NCBI GenBank assembly: GCA_031425035.1 | Contig: JANPIN010000103.1 | Location: forward strand, 1 to 64,000 | Direction: 5' to 3' | Source: M3007 sp031425035 | GTDB taxonomy: Bacteria > Bacteroidota > Bacteroidia > Chitinophagales > Saprospiraceae | DNA length: 64,000 nt | Part shown: positions 25,836 through 34,446 of the stretch, in pieces | Layout: every line of letters begins with the position of its first letter | Numbering within the stretch: the stretch's first letter is position 1 | The notes under the pieces: generated by a model | The model's input: only the letters and a program-made list of their open reading frames with translations | Told to the model about the DNA's origin: nothing | Database searches by the model: none | Made by a program: the position numbers and the translations under genes

Positions 25836-26010
25836 GTTTGATGAGGTTTATGAGGGTTGATGAGGTTTATAAGGGGTTATAAGGTTGATTACACCCTCCC
25901 ACTTGTGATTGTATCAACTTCATCAACTATTATCAACCTCATCAACCTCATCAACCTCATCAACCTCATCAACCTCATCAACCATTATCAACTTCATCAA
26001 CTTCATCAAC
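25836..26010. repeat. tandem 9-bp repeat with inverted counterpart between cysE and cysK
   Basis: ATCAACCTC is repeated five times without change at 25932-25976, with a partial sixth copy, then three copies of ATCAACTTC to about 26012. The left side, about 25836-25890, carries the complementary words (GATGAGGTTTAT, GGTTGATGAGG). The two halves can fold into a long imperfect hairpin inside the presumed cysE-cysK transcript. The cysK ATG lies directly after it. Frames reading through the repeat are not part of the gene. Confidence 0.8.
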
Positions 26011-26019
26011 TTCTCGCAC

Positions 26020-26973
26020 ATGAAAGCGAACAACATTCTCGAAACCATTGGTAATACCCCCCACGTCCGTGTCAACCGTCTTTTTGGCGATCAGCACGAA
26101 GTATGGCTTAAACTCGAACGCAGCAACCCGGGCGGCAGCATTAAGGACCGGATCGCTTTGTCCATGATCGAAGATGCCGAAAAACGGGGCGAATTACGGG
26201 CCGGCAGCATCATCATCGAACCCACCAGCGGCAATACCGGTATTGGCCTGGCCCTGGTGGCGGCCGTAAAAGGTTACCAGATCATCCTGGTCATGCCGGA
26301 AAGTATGAGCGTGGAGCGCCGGCGTTTGATGGCCGCCTACGGGGCACAGTTTGAATTAACGCCGCGTGAAAAAGGGATGAAAGGCGCTATCGAACGGGCT
26401 GGTCAGCTGGTGGCCGAAATTCCGAACGCCTGGATGCCGCAGCAGTTTGAAAATGCGGCCAACATTGCTATTCACCGGGATACGACCGCGCAGGAAATCC
26501 TGGCAGATTTTCCGGAGGGCATTGACTACCTCATCACCGGCGTCGGTACCGGCGGACACATCACCGGGGTGGCGGAAGTTTTGAAGGCTAAATTCCCAAA
26601 TCTGAAAGTATTTGCCGTGGAACCGGAACTGAGCCCGGTGATTTCCGGCGGAGCGCCCGGCCCGCACCCGATCCAGGGGATTGGCGCGGGTTTTATTCCG
26701 CATAACCTGCACCAGGATATTCTAGACGGCACGATCCAGGTCTCTAAGGACGAGGCTTTTGCATACGCCAAACGAGCCGCGCTGGTAGAAGGCATTTTTG
26801 GCGGCGTATCGTCCGGTGCAACGCTCGCCGCCATCGCCCAGAAGCTGCCCGAAATTCCGGCCGGCGCCCGCGTGCTGGGTTTCAACTACGATACCGGCGA
26901 ACGCTACTTATCCATCGAGGGCTTGTACGAGTGGGAAAATGCCCAATCGACGGTCTTAAAGAATGCGGAATAG
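26020..26973 (+). CDS. cysK: cysteine synthase (O-acetylserine sulfhydrylase)
   Basis: A PLP enzyme of 317 residues from the ATG at 26020 (MKANNILETIGNTPHVRV). The PLP lysine is Lys42 in NPGGSIKDR. The substrate loop is PTSGNTG (residues 68-74), and the phosphate-binding GVGTGGHITG and late PHPIQGIGAGFIP are present. It combines O-acetylserine with sulfide to give cysteine. It lies 199 nt after cysE on the same strand, with a repeat hairpin between them. The upstream longer frame is produced by the 9-bp repeat and is rejected. Confidence 0.95.
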   Translation: MKANNILETIGNTPHVRVNRLFGDQHEVWLKLERSNPGGSIKDRIALSMIEDAEKRGELRAGSIIIEPTSGNTGIGLALVAAVKGYQIILVMPESMSVERRRLMAAYGAQFELTPREKGMKGAIERAGQLVAEIPNAWMPQQFENAANIAIHRDTTAQEILADFPEGIDYLITGVGTGGHITGVAEVLKAKFPNLKVFAVEPELSPVISGGAPGPHPIQGIGAGFIPHNLHQDILDGTIQVSKDEAFAYAKRAALVEGIFGGVSSGATLAAIAQKLPEIPAGARVLGFNYDTGERYLSIEGLYEWENAQSTVLKNAE

Positions 26974-26994
26974 CAATGAAGAATGCGGAATTGC

Positions 26995-27207
26995 GAGTGC
27001 GGAATGCGGAATATTAGGCGGGAACGTTTGTTCATTTTTCCAGACTTCAGTTGGGCTTGGGGAGTGCGGAATTTATTAGAGTTGTTGCGGAACGTATTAT
27101 AAAAAGTTTCGAAAAAATCTCTTACCGTACAATCAATTCAGGAACTACCCGCAAATGCCAGGTAAACTGCACAAATGTTCCCGCCTAATATTCCGCACTC
27201 CGCACTC
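26995..27207. repeat. 37-bp inverted repeat flanking 139 bp, MITE-like
   Basis: The left arm 26995-27031 and the right arm 27171-27207 are reverse complements at 35 of 37 positions (core GCGGAATATTAGGCGGGAAC). They enclose 139 bp of non-coding sequence. The outer ends run into GCGGAAT/ATTCCGC arrays at about 26961-27010 and 27190-27230. It lies between the convergent cysK and thioredoxin-like genes. It could be a non-autonomous mobile element or a structural hairpin. No transposase is present and no clear target duplication can be seen. Confidence 0.75.
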
Positions 27208-27230
27208 CGCATTCCGTATTCCGCACTCCG

Positions 27231-27779
27231 CTAGTGTGTTTTGCTATACTCTTCCCAGGTGGTTTTGCTGTATTGTTCTTCCGCGGCAAACTGTAGTTCT
27301 TTCAGCATATCGCTGGGCTCTTTATAGCCCGGGGAGATCATGATGCGCTCGTATTTTTCATTCAAATAAACAACGGATGGATAACCCATGTGGCCGTCGA
27401 GCAGGGCGTAGGCGAAGGTGTTTACGCCGCGTCCGCCTTCCTGGGCGACGTAGCCGAAGGTCTCGTTATTGAATTTAACTTCGGCCTTCTGCTCGGCATC
27501 GAATTTCACCGGATAGAAATGGGCATTGATATAATCCACCACTGTAGGGTCGGTGTAGGTGCTTTTATCCATGCGTTTGCACCAGCCGCACCATTCCGTG
27601 TACACGTCGATCATTAATTTACGGGGCGCCGTTTTATTCAACTCGGCGGCTTCTTCAATGGTATACCACTTCAGTTCTTTGACCACTGCTGCCGTTTCAG
27701 GTTGATTGGCCGGACGAAAAGCCATGACGGCAAAAGCGAGGGTGCAAAAGGCGAGCAGCGGCAAAACGTAATTTTTCAT
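27231..27779 (-). CDS. secreted thioredoxin-family protein
   Basis: A protein of 182 residues from the ATG at 27777-27779 (MKNYVLPLLAFCTLAFAVMA), which gives a signal peptide; upstream frame is ignored. A thioredoxin fold with the redox motif YTEWCGWCKRMD (CxxC), followed by VVDYINAHFYPVKFDAE and the cis-Pro region MGYPSVVYL. It resembles Bacteroidota DUF255/thioredoxin-like periplasmic proteins. It would act in disulfide reduction or protection in the periplasm. It follows tsaD by 34 nt on the same strand and is probably co-transcribed. Confidence 0.85.
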   Translation of the reverse strand: MKNYVLPLLAFCTLAFAVMAFRPANQPETAAVVKELKWYTIEEAAELNKTAPRKLMIDVYTEWCGWCKRMDKSTYTDPTVVDYINAHFYPVKFDAEQKAEVKFNNETFGYVAQEGGRGVNTFAYALLDGHMGYPSVVYLNEKYERIMISPGYKEPSDMLKELQFAAEEQYSKTTWEEYSKTH

Positions 27780-27813
27780 GTGGGAAAGTTTTAGAAATGG
27801 AGTCTCTAGTGAT

Positions 27814-28818
27814 TTACAACGATGCAACCCGCGCATACGGCGTGGCATCCTGGCCGCAAAAATCGCCCCGTAAATACTTGTAATACGCCGCCACGCCAAT
27901 CATACCGGCATTATCCGTACAGTATTGAAAAGCCGGAATGTAGGTTGCCCAGCCTTCCGCTTCGCCCATAATGACCAGTGCCTTGCGCAGTCCGGAATTG
28001 GCGCTGACCCCGCCGGCAATAGCCACTTCCCGGATCCCGGTCTGGCGGGCGGCTTTGCGTAGTTTTTTCAGTAAAATGGTGACGATGCGGTCCTGAATGG
28101 AAGCACAAATGTCGGCGAGGTTTTCGGGGATAAAATCGGGATTTGCCGTTGTTTCCCGTTTCAGGAAGTACAAAATCGCCGTTTTGATCCCGCTGAAGCT
28201 AAAATTCAGGCCCGCAATTTCCGGCTCCGGAAAGGGGAAACGCGGCTGGCCTTGTTGCGCGAGTTTGTCCACTACAGGGCCGGCCGGATAACCCAGTCCC
28301 AGCAGTTTTCCGGATTTGTCAAACGCTTCGCCGGCGGCATCATCGAGGGTTTGGCCGAGTATTTCCAAGTCGTTGAAATCCCGCACCTGCACGATCTGGG
28401 TGTGGCCGCCGCTGACTGTCAGGCATAAAAAGGGGAAGTTCGGCTTGGGGTCTTCGGCAAAATGGGCCAGCACGTGGGCCTGCAGGTGATTTACCTCGAT
28501 CAGCGGCAGGTCATAACTCAGCGCAAAAGCTTTGGCAAAAGACACCCCCACCATCAGCGAACCCAGTAGTCCGGGGCCGCGGGTAAAAGCCACGGCATTG
28601 ATCTCGGTCTTATCCACCCCGGCTTTCAGCAGCGCCTGGTGCACGACCGGGATAATGTTCGCCTGGTGGGCCCGCGACGCCACTTCCGGTACCACACCGC
28701 CGTATAAACGGTGCGCTTCCTGGCCGGCTACGCAGTTGGATAACACCACCCCGTCGCGGATGATGGCCGCCGAGGTATCGTCGCAGGAACTTTCAATAGC
28801 TAAAATGGTGACCGGCAT
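27814..28818 (-). CDS. tsaD: tRNA t6A threonylcarbamoyltransferase
   Basis: A protein of 334 residues from the ATG at 28816-28818 (MPVTILAIESSCDDTSAAI). The ASKHA ATPase fold begins with ESSCDDT. The metal site HLQAH has His111 and His115 (VNHLQAHVLAHF), and TVSGGHTQIV and AIAGGVSANSGLR are phosphate motifs. TsaD, with TsaB and TsaE, places threonylcarbamoyl on A37 of ANN-reading tRNAs and is essential in most bacteria. The other subunits are not in this window. Confidence 0.96.
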   Translation of the reverse strand: MPVTILAIESSCDDTSAAIIRDGVVLSNCVAGQEAHRLYGGVVPEVASRAHQANIIPVVHQALLKAGVDKTEINAVAFTRGPGLLGSLMVGVSFAKAFALSYDLPLIEVNHLQAHVLAHFAEDPKPNFPFLCLTVSGGHTQIVQVRDFNDLEILGQTLDDAAGEAFDKSGKLLGLGYPAGPVVDKLAQQGQPRFPFPEPEIAGLNFSFSGIKTAILYFLKRETTANPDFIPENLADICASIQDRIVTILLKKLRKAARQTGIREVAIAGGVSANSGLRKALVIMGEAEGWATYIPAFQYCTDNAGMIGVAAYYKYLRGDFCGQDATPYARVASL

Positions 28819-28842
28819 ACAGAGGGTTTTAAAATAAGCGGG

Positions 28843-28850
28843 CAAAATTA
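28843..28850 (-). promoter_or_regulatory. putative -7 element of tsaD
   Basis: TAATTTTG on the minus strand matches TAnnTTTG, 24 nt before the tsaD ATG. The -33 element is not clear. The rest of 28851-29046 holds no recognisable feature. Confidence 0.4.
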
Positions 28851-29046
28851 CGATATTGCGGGAACGACTCCGATTTTCAATTTATATGAAAACCGCATTA
28901 AAGAAATAGCGATTTTTGCCGGTCAACAAGCGCTACCCGTTTTTGGCATGATTCTTTGTAAAGGGCACGAAGAGGGCGGTCAAAGGGGTTTTAAATAACC
29001 GTACTCCATCAAAACATTTATTCATATCGTAAAATTTTAATAGCGC

Positions 29047-29478
29047 ATGTTTTCAAGCAGTACAAAAGAGAAAACGCCGGCCTCTTCCCCGATGTCCCTG
29101 CCGATGGGCAGTGATAAGGAAGGCTCGACCACTACGGTAATCGCGAAAGGCACCACGATCGAAGGTAAATTCATCTGTTCCGAAAATGTACGTCTCGACG
29201 GGGCCATTAACGGGGAGGTGAAAGTGGAAAAACGCTTCGTAATGGGGGATAGCAGTTCCGTACAGGGTAACATTTCGGCCCGTGATGCCGCCATCAAAGG
29301 CCGGATCAAGGGAGATATATTCGTTAAAGAGGCGCTGCACCTGATGGATACGGCCGTGATCGAGGGCAATATTACTGCCCGCACGATGGTCGTGGAAGAA
29401 GGCGCCCGTTACAACGGCTCCTGCAAGATCGGCGCTTCGGCCGTTGGGGCACCCGCTGCTGCGGTGGCCGCGAAATAA
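29047..29478 (+). CDS. bactofilin family cytoskeletal protein
   Basis: A bactofilin of 143 residues. A short disordered N-terminus precedes the beta-helical core, which starts at TTVIAKGTTIEGKFICSENV. Regular repeats follow every 17-19 residues (VRLDGAINGEVKVEKRFVMG, NISARDAAIKGRIKGDIFV, AVIEGNITARTMVVEEG). Bactofilins polymerise without nucleotides and organise cell-wall or envelope machinery. The C-terminus is Ala/Val-rich. A DUF3822 gene and rsmD follow on the same strand. Confidence 0.9.
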   Translation: MFSSSTKEKTPASSPMSLPMGSDKEGSTTTVIAKGTTIEGKFICSENVRLDGAINGEVKVEKRFVMGDSSSVQGNISARDAAIKGRIKGDIFVKEALHLMDTAVIEGNITARTMVVEEGARYNGSCKIGASAVGAPAAAVAAK

Positions 29479-29562
29479 GGAAAAACAAGGCCGGAAACTG
29501 GAAACTGCGTCAGTATCACGATATTTGCTGCGGGTTCGGTTTCCGGCCTTTGTTTTCGCAGC

Positions 29563-30414
29563 ATGGAGCAACGCATTTTTGATTTTACCGATACACTACT
29601 GACCCCTGCGGCGGCACGGGACGGGGTACTGAACCTCGTGGTCGGCTCCGATGGGATGTCGATATGCGTCACCAATGCTTTTGGCCGGCCGCTTGCCCTG
29701 CAAACGCTGCAATTCCCTCATGCCGGCCGCAGTTTCGCGCAGACCGAAGCCGACGTTCGCCGGATTTTTGGCCAGGAAGCCTTACTTGCCCATACCTATA
29801 GCCGGGTGCGCTGCGCTTTTTCTAACCTGAACGCGACGCTTGTTCCACGCCGGATGTTCCAGCCGGACGACCTTTCCGCTTATTTTAAAGTCCTGCTCCA
29901 TGCCGGTGAATATGCCTATGGCTACACACCTTTGCCGGATTTGGATTGCACGGTGGTGTATGCCCTCGAACCGGCGGTGCATCGACTGCTGAGCCAGTAT
30001 TTCCCGGACGCGCAACTGACCCACCTGGCCGCCGCTTTGTTGCCAGCCTATCGCGGTCAAAGTCTGCGCAGTGGCCACGAAGTATTCCTGCATTTGCGGG
30101 GCTCTTCCATGTTCGTGACGGTGTATGACCGGCATAACCTGTTGTTTTACAACGCTTTCCAGTTCAAGCAATCGAGCGATGTACTGTATTTTACGCTGCT
30201 GGCTTTTGAGCAGTTCCGGCTGGATCCGCTGGAAATACCGCTGACCATTACCGGGCTGTTGCTGGAAGATTCGGAAATTTACCGGCTGCTGCAACGCTAT
30301 TTCAAAACCATGCGTTTTGGGTCGCTGCCATCTTCTTTCCAGTTGCCGGTATCGGCCGGGCGCTTGCCGGCGCATTATTTCTTTGATTTGTACAGCCTGC
30401 AAAACGGCGGCTAA
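29563..30414 (+). CDS. DUF3822 family protein
   Basis: A protein of 283 residues of the family placed next to rsmD in many Bacteroidota. The sequence shows an actin/ASKHA-like pattern (LNLVVGSDGMSICVTNAFG at the start, EVFLHLRGSSMFVTVYDRHN in the middle, and LTITGLLLEDSEIYRLL late), but lacks a clear ATP motif. Its biochemical role is unknown. The rsmD ATG lies 10 nt after its stop, which indicates co-transcription. Confidence 0.8.
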   Translation: MEQRIFDFTDTLLTPAAARDGVLNLVVGSDGMSICVTNAFGRPLALQTLQFPHAGRSFAQTEADVRRIFGQEALLAHTYSRVRCAFSNLNATLVPRRMFQPDDLSAYFKVLLHAGEYAYGYTPLPDLDCTVVYALEPAVHRLLSQYFPDAQLTHLAAALLPAYRGQSLRSGHEVFLHLRGSSMFVTVYDRHNLLFYNAFQFKQSSDVLYFTLLAFEQFRLDPLEIPLTITGLLLEDSEIYRLLQRYFKTMRFGSLPSSFQLPVSAGRLPAHYFFDLYSLQNGG

Positions 30415-30424
30415 ATCCCCTTAC

Positions 30425-30964
30425 ATGCGCATTATTGCAGGAAAATTAAAAGGCCGCCGCTTTGATCCGCCGGCGGATAAATGGCCCACCCGACCCACGA
30501 CGGATATGGCGCGGGAATCCTTGTTCAATATTCTCAATAACCTGATCGATTTCGAGGAAACGAAAATGCTGGACCTGTTCGGCGGCACCGGCGGACATTG
30601 CTACGAGATCATCTCCCGGGGCTGTCAGGACGTGACCTACGTGGATAATTTCGCGCTGGCCGTGCGTTTTGTACGGAAAACAGCGGAGACTTTTGGCATT
30701 GAAAAGAATCTGACCATTCAGCAAATGGACGTATTTCATTTCCTGAAACACTGTACCTCGCAATTCGACTACATTTTCGCCGATCCACCGCATTCCCTGC
30801 CGACCCTGGATACCATTCCCGACCTGATTTTTGAGAAAAATTTACTGCTGCCGGACGGGCTGTTCGTGCTGGAACACAATCCATACAATGACTTTTTAAA
30901 TCATCCGCAGCTGGTGGATGTGCGTACGTATGGCAAAACGGTGTTTAGTTTTTTCCGGCCTTAA
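30425..30964 (+). CDS. rsmD: 16S rRNA (guanine(966)-N(2))-methyltransferase
   Basis: A protein of 179 residues from the ATG at 30425 (MRIIAGKLKGRRFDPP), the usual RsmD start. RPTTDMARESLFNIL is the family signature, the SAM-binding motif is MLDLFGGTGGHCYE (normally LDLFAGTGxxGxE, slightly changed here), and the catalytic motif is YIFADPPHS (D-P-P-F/Y in most). It methylates G966 of 16S rRNA. Length is normal. Confidence 0.92.
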   Translation: MRIIAGKLKGRRFDPPADKWPTRPTTDMARESLFNILNNLIDFEETKMLDLFGGTGGHCYEIISRGCQDVTYVDNFALAVRFVRKTAETFGIEKNLTIQQMDVFHFLKHCTSQFDYIFADPPHSLPTLDTIPDLIFEKNLLLPDGLFVLEHNPYNDFLNHPQLVDVRTYGKTVFSFFRP

Positions 30965-30974
30965 CAGACGTGTG

Positions 30975-31104
30975 TTTTTTTTAAAATCCGTTTTAATCTG
31001 TTTAAATCCGTTTTATCCGTTCTTCTATCCCGTCAAGTGCGCACGTAGGAGGATGGTAGAACGGATGAAACGGATTACTCGGATTAAAACGGATTTAAAA
31101 AAAA
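30975..31104. repeat. imperfect long inverted repeat of AATCCGTTTTAATC words
   Basis: The left side, about 30975-31028, has repeated AAATCCGTTTTAATC-type words. The right side, about 31052-31104, has the complement (GGATTAAAACGGATTTAAAA). With small bulges the arms pair over about 50 bp around a 17-25 nt loop. It lies between the stop codons of rsmD and lepB and could fold in either transcript. Confidence 0.75.
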
Positions 31105-31147
31105 TTAAGAGGGGCGAAAACCGGTGTGGTCTTCGCCCCTCTTAATT
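31097..31147 (-). terminator. terminator of lepB
   Basis: AATTAAGAGGGGCGAA (31103-31118) pairs with TTCGCCCCTCTTAATT (31132-31147). On the minus strand the stem is followed by a run of eight T (31104 down to 31097). It begins 21 nt after the lepB stop. It could also work for plus-strand transcripts, though no T-run follows there. Confidence 0.85.
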
Positions 31148-31167
31148 AAAATATCCATCCTACATCC

Positions 31168-32742
31168 TTACATCGTATTGGCCGACTTGAAGATCCGGTT
31201 CCAGTTAATACCATCGCGCATATTGCCGTTTTTGGTCGAGAACCAGATGAACAGCGGTTTGCCCACGATGTGATCTTCGGGCACATAACCCCAGAAACGG
31301 CTGTCTTCGGAGTTGTGGCGGTTATCCCCCATCATCCAGAAGTAGTCCTGCTGGAAGGTGTAGGTGCTGGCTTCTTTACCGTCGATGAATATTTTGCCAT
31401 CCCGCACGGCGAGATCATGGTGTTCGTAGTCGTGGATGACCCGTTTGAAGAAGGGCAGGTTATCCAGCGTAAGCGGCGTAGTAGCGCCTTTTTTCGGAAT
31501 ATAGATCGGGCCGTAGTTGTCCACCGACCAGCTGCGATAGCGTTTGGCATCGTTGGGGAACATGTAACCTGTCGTATCCACCCGTGGCCGCCAGCGTTCG
31601 ACTTTGATGTTGCTGCTCATGGCCTTGATTTTAGCCACCTGCTCATCGTCGAGGTTGAACAGGCCCTGGCTGCTGGTGCCCGGACCGGCATCATCCAGGT
31701 GGACGCCCCATTCATCCAGTTTTTTCATGTTCACCGCCGGGCTTATCTGGTAAAGGAACTGCCGGTGGGAAGGGACCTGCGCCGCCTGGCCGTTGATGTA
31801 GATCTGGCCGTCGCGAACTTCCAGACTATCGCCCGGCAGACCGACGCAGCGTTTGATGTAGTGGTCTTTCTTGTCGATCGGACGGACAATGATTTCAGCG
31901 CCGGGGGGTAAAGCGCCGCCCAGTTGACGCCTTTTCTGGTAAATATCCATCGAACGCGTCGGCTCCAGGATCACGCTGTCCCCGGAAGGCCAGTTAAATA
32001 CTACCGGTTCGTTATGGTCGATGCTTTCCAGCGCGGGCAAACGAAAGTAGGGGAGAGACGGTTTAGTCAAATAACTTTCACCCGCATTCATGGGCAAACG
32101 GTTGTGGATCAGGGGGAACTGAACGACCGTCATAGGCGTCCGAATGCCGTAATTGGCCTTGCTGACGAACAGAAAATCGCCCACCTTCAGGGTACCTTCC
32201 ATCGAAGAGGTCGGAATGACGTAGGCTTCGATCAGGAACATGCGAATGAACGCAGCGGCAAATACGGCGAAGATGATGGCTTCGGTCCATTCGCGGACCT
32301 GCGATTTATGCAGGTAACTATACTCCTTTTCCAGTTTGGTGAGCGCCAGTTTGTCTTTCCGCTCCGTCGCATCGACAAATTCGCGGTGAAACTTGCGTTC
32401 GCGATCCAGAATCGGGCCTTCATATTTAGCGTTCGGGTCATTGCCGATCATGAAAAACGGGATCGGGGCGTAAATGGCCGCCAGGAAAGCCTGACCGAAA
32501 CTATGTTTGCCAAAAGAGCGCACCATGTCGATGACCATCCCGATGTAGATGAAAATATTGACGACCGGGAACAGCAGCCATAAGGCGTAAGTGGGTTTGC
32601 GACCAATTATTTTGCACCATTCCACCGCGGCCACACCCGGAACCAGTGCTTTCCAGCCCGGCACCCCGGCTTTTTCAAATAATTTCATCATGCTCACACC
32701 GAGCAAAATGTACAGGACCACTAAAAAAATCAGGATGGACAT
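31168..32742 (-). CDS. lepB: signal peptidase I
   Basis: A protein of 524 residues from the ATG at 32740-32742 (MSILIFLVVLYILLGV). An N-terminal multi-helix membrane part (about 1-100) precedes a linker and the S26 protease. Catalytic Ser180 is in IPTSSMEGTL and Lys297 in YIKRCVGLPGD. The conserved box E is MMGDNRHNSEDSRFWG near the C-terminus. It removes signal peptides after Sec/Tat export. The long insert between the boxes and the extra N-terminal membrane domain are common in Bacteroidota forms. It has its own terminator. Confidence 0.95.
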   Translation of the reverse strand: MSILIFLVVLYILLGVSMMKLFEKAGVPGWKALVPGVAAVEWCKIIGRKPTYALWLLFPVVNIFIYIGMVIDMVRSFGKHSFGQAFLAAIYAPIPFFMIGNDPNAKYEGPILDRERKFHREFVDATERKDKLALTKLEKEYSYLHKSQVREWTEAIIFAVFAAAFIRMFLIEAYVIPTSSMEGTLKVGDFLFVSKANYGIRTPMTVVQFPLIHNRLPMNAGESYLTKPSLPYFRLPALESIDHNEPVVFNWPSGDSVILEPTRSMDIYQKRRQLGGALPPGAEIIVRPIDKKDHYIKRCVGLPGDSLEVRDGQIYINGQAAQVPSHRQFLYQISPAVNMKKLDEWGVHLDDAGPGTSSQGLFNLDDEQVAKIKAMSSNIKVERWRPRVDTTGYMFPNDAKRYRSWSVDNYGPIYIPKKGATTPLTLDNLPFFKRVIHDYEHHDLAVRDGKIFIDGKEASTYTFQQDYFWMMGDNRHNSEDSRFWGYVPEDHIVGKPLFIWFSTKNGNMRDGINWNRIFKSANTM

Positions 32743-32901
32743 AGGTGGGACAAAATTGAAATGGGAACAGTCGGAAAATGACCGGGGCGAAAGTATTTCA
32801 AAAGGAAAACTCATGCCCCGGCCTTCGACCATTTCAGGAAAAACGTCGATCAATTGACGCGGATAACCTGGATGCAGGACGGGAAGCCATCCATCCAGCT
32901 A

Positions 32902-34293
32902 TTATTCTTCGCCAGTTTTACGCTTTTTACGGCGGGTCTTGAATATTTCGACTACTTCTTTATCTTTCAAAAAACCGAAGTCGACGAACTGGCTGGACAC
33001 GAATTTTTTCACGTCCTGATAGTCTTTGCTGCGTTTGTCGGTATAGTGGAGCAGTAGTTTATTAATGTATTGCATGGAGCGTTTTTCTATTTCCTGGTTG
33101 AACTCCTGGTTGCCGAAAATGCGCATGTAAATGGCGAAGATCTTGGTCAGTTCGAAGTAGTCGCCGTATTCCTTTTCGCTCAGGCCATTGATCAGGCGGC
33201 TGAAATACTGCACGATCAGCAGGCGCAGGCACTCGCTTTCTACGGAAAGTCCCTGGTGGGCGTTATAAAATTCCTGCACCGCTTCAATGGTGTCGGGGTG
33301 TACGTAACCCAGGCTATGCACCTTTTCAGCAATACGGTAGTAGTCGGAAATTTTGTCTTTCCAGGTCTTGTCCACGATGCTGCCCATGCGCTCGTCGTTC
33401 ACCGTGCTGATACCGGGCGATTTGAAGAGGCTGATCAGGAAACGTAAATACCGCAGGTCGAATTCGGGGAACGAGCGGCGTTCGCGCTCGAAGTTAGTGG
33501 CAAAAGCCAGGCGCTCCACGGGTCCGAGCTCGATGAAATTGCCGTACATCGTCAGCATTTCGAGGTATTCTTCGGTATTCTGGAAGTCTTTATTATTTAA
33601 AAAACCTTCCACCTGGGCCTGCAGGCTGGCATTGTCGCCCACCGCTTCGAAGCGTTTGAGCAGGAACTGGCGCAGCGCTGAAAAGTTGGCCTTCATTTCG
33701 CCCAGCGTAGTCGGGAAATCCGCCGAGTGGTACTGCTCATTACGGAACTGATTGGAGTAGCGGCGATAAATATCTTCGCGGTCTTTGAGGTCGCGGAAAC
33801 GGTCGTTTTTCTGTTGTTGCAGGAAATAACGGATCCGTTTGTTTTCGACCAGGCTCATCATATTCGTGATCCAGATATCGCTGCTGAGGGCGAAACCCAC
33901 GGAAATACTCTGCCCGATGCGTTTTTTCAGCTGGTCAAAATGGGGGCTCTGGCAAATGGCCAGCAGAATGTCTTTGAAATGATCATTGGGCCGCACGTAG
34001 CGGTACTGGTCATTAATTTCCGGGCGCAGCACGGCGAAACCCAGTACCCGGGGCAGGTACAGACCTTCGAAGGCCGGTTCCAGCAGGTATTTTTCAAAAG
34101 TCACCAGTTGCAGCGGCGCTTCGGAAGCCACCTGGTGGTGCAGGTCGGACAGCGAGGGCTCAAAGGCGAGGCGGAGATTGTTATAATATTCGTCCTCTTC
34201 TTCTTCCAGATAGAGGGCGAGATCGGGCGATTCCTGGATGGCTGAAGCCAGATCGTTCAGGCGGTCGTAGTATTTTTCGTCTAAGGGTTGCAT
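32902..34293 (-). CDS. conserved cytosolic protein of unknown function
   Basis: About 463 residues from the ATG at 34291-34293 (MQPLDEKYYDRLNDLA); an ATG six codons earlier is also possible. It is rich in charged and aromatic helices, with no signal peptide or membrane segment. It ends in a strongly basic stretch (FKTRRKKRKTGEE) that could bind nucleic acid. I do not recognise the family. It lies between rpsP and lepB, all on the minus strand, with terminators separating the units. Confidence 0.65.
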   Translation of the reverse strand: MQPLDEKYYDRLNDLASAIQESPDLALYLEEEEDEYYNNLRLAFEPSLSDLHHQVASEAPLQLVTFEKYLLEPAFEGLYLPRVLGFAVLRPEINDQYRYVRPNDHFKDILLAICQSPHFDQLKKRIGQSISVGFALSSDIWITNMMSLVENKRIRYFLQQQKNDRFRDLKDREDIYRRYSNQFRNEQYHSADFPTTLGEMKANFSALRQFLLKRFEAVGDNASLQAQVEGFLNNKDFQNTEEYLEMLTMYGNFIELGPVERLAFATNFERERRSFPEFDLRYLRFLISLFKSPGISTVNDERMGSIVDKTWKDKISDYYRIAEKVHSLGYVHPDTIEAVQEFYNAHQGLSVESECLRLLIVQYFSRLINGLSEKEYGDYFELTKIFAIYMRIFGNQEFNQEIEKRSMQYINKLLLHYTDKRSKDYQDVKKFVSSQFVDFGFLKDKEVVEIFKTRRKKRKTGEE

Positions 34294-34356
34294 AAGTAAA
34301 GGTTGATGCAAGTAAAGATTGATTCCCCATCAGGGAGGGTTCCTGGCCGACTTTTG

Positions 34357-34399
34357 AAAAAAGACCTGGTAAAACCATCAAGGGCTTTACCAGGTCTTT
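34357..34399 (-). terminator. terminator of rpsP
   Basis: AAAGACCTGGTAAA (34360-34373) pairs perfectly with TTTACCAGGTCTTT (34386-34399). On the minus strand it is followed by T residues (complement of the A-run 34357-34362). It is 48 nt downstream of the rpsP stop. Confidence 0.85.
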
Positions 34400-34446
34400 A
34401 ATAATCCGTCTTATGTGGCAAATGTAAAAACTTTGCCGAAAGGAAT

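Noticed and set aside
25932..26012. Tandem 9-bp repeats as a possible CRISPR array
   Set aside because: Units are contiguous without spacers and far shorter than CRISPR repeats; it is a simple tandem repeat.
25857..26019. Upstream extension of cysK through Ser-Thr or Asn-Leu-Ile repeats
   Set aside because: The extension is translation of the tandem repeat; the normal cysK start is at 26020.
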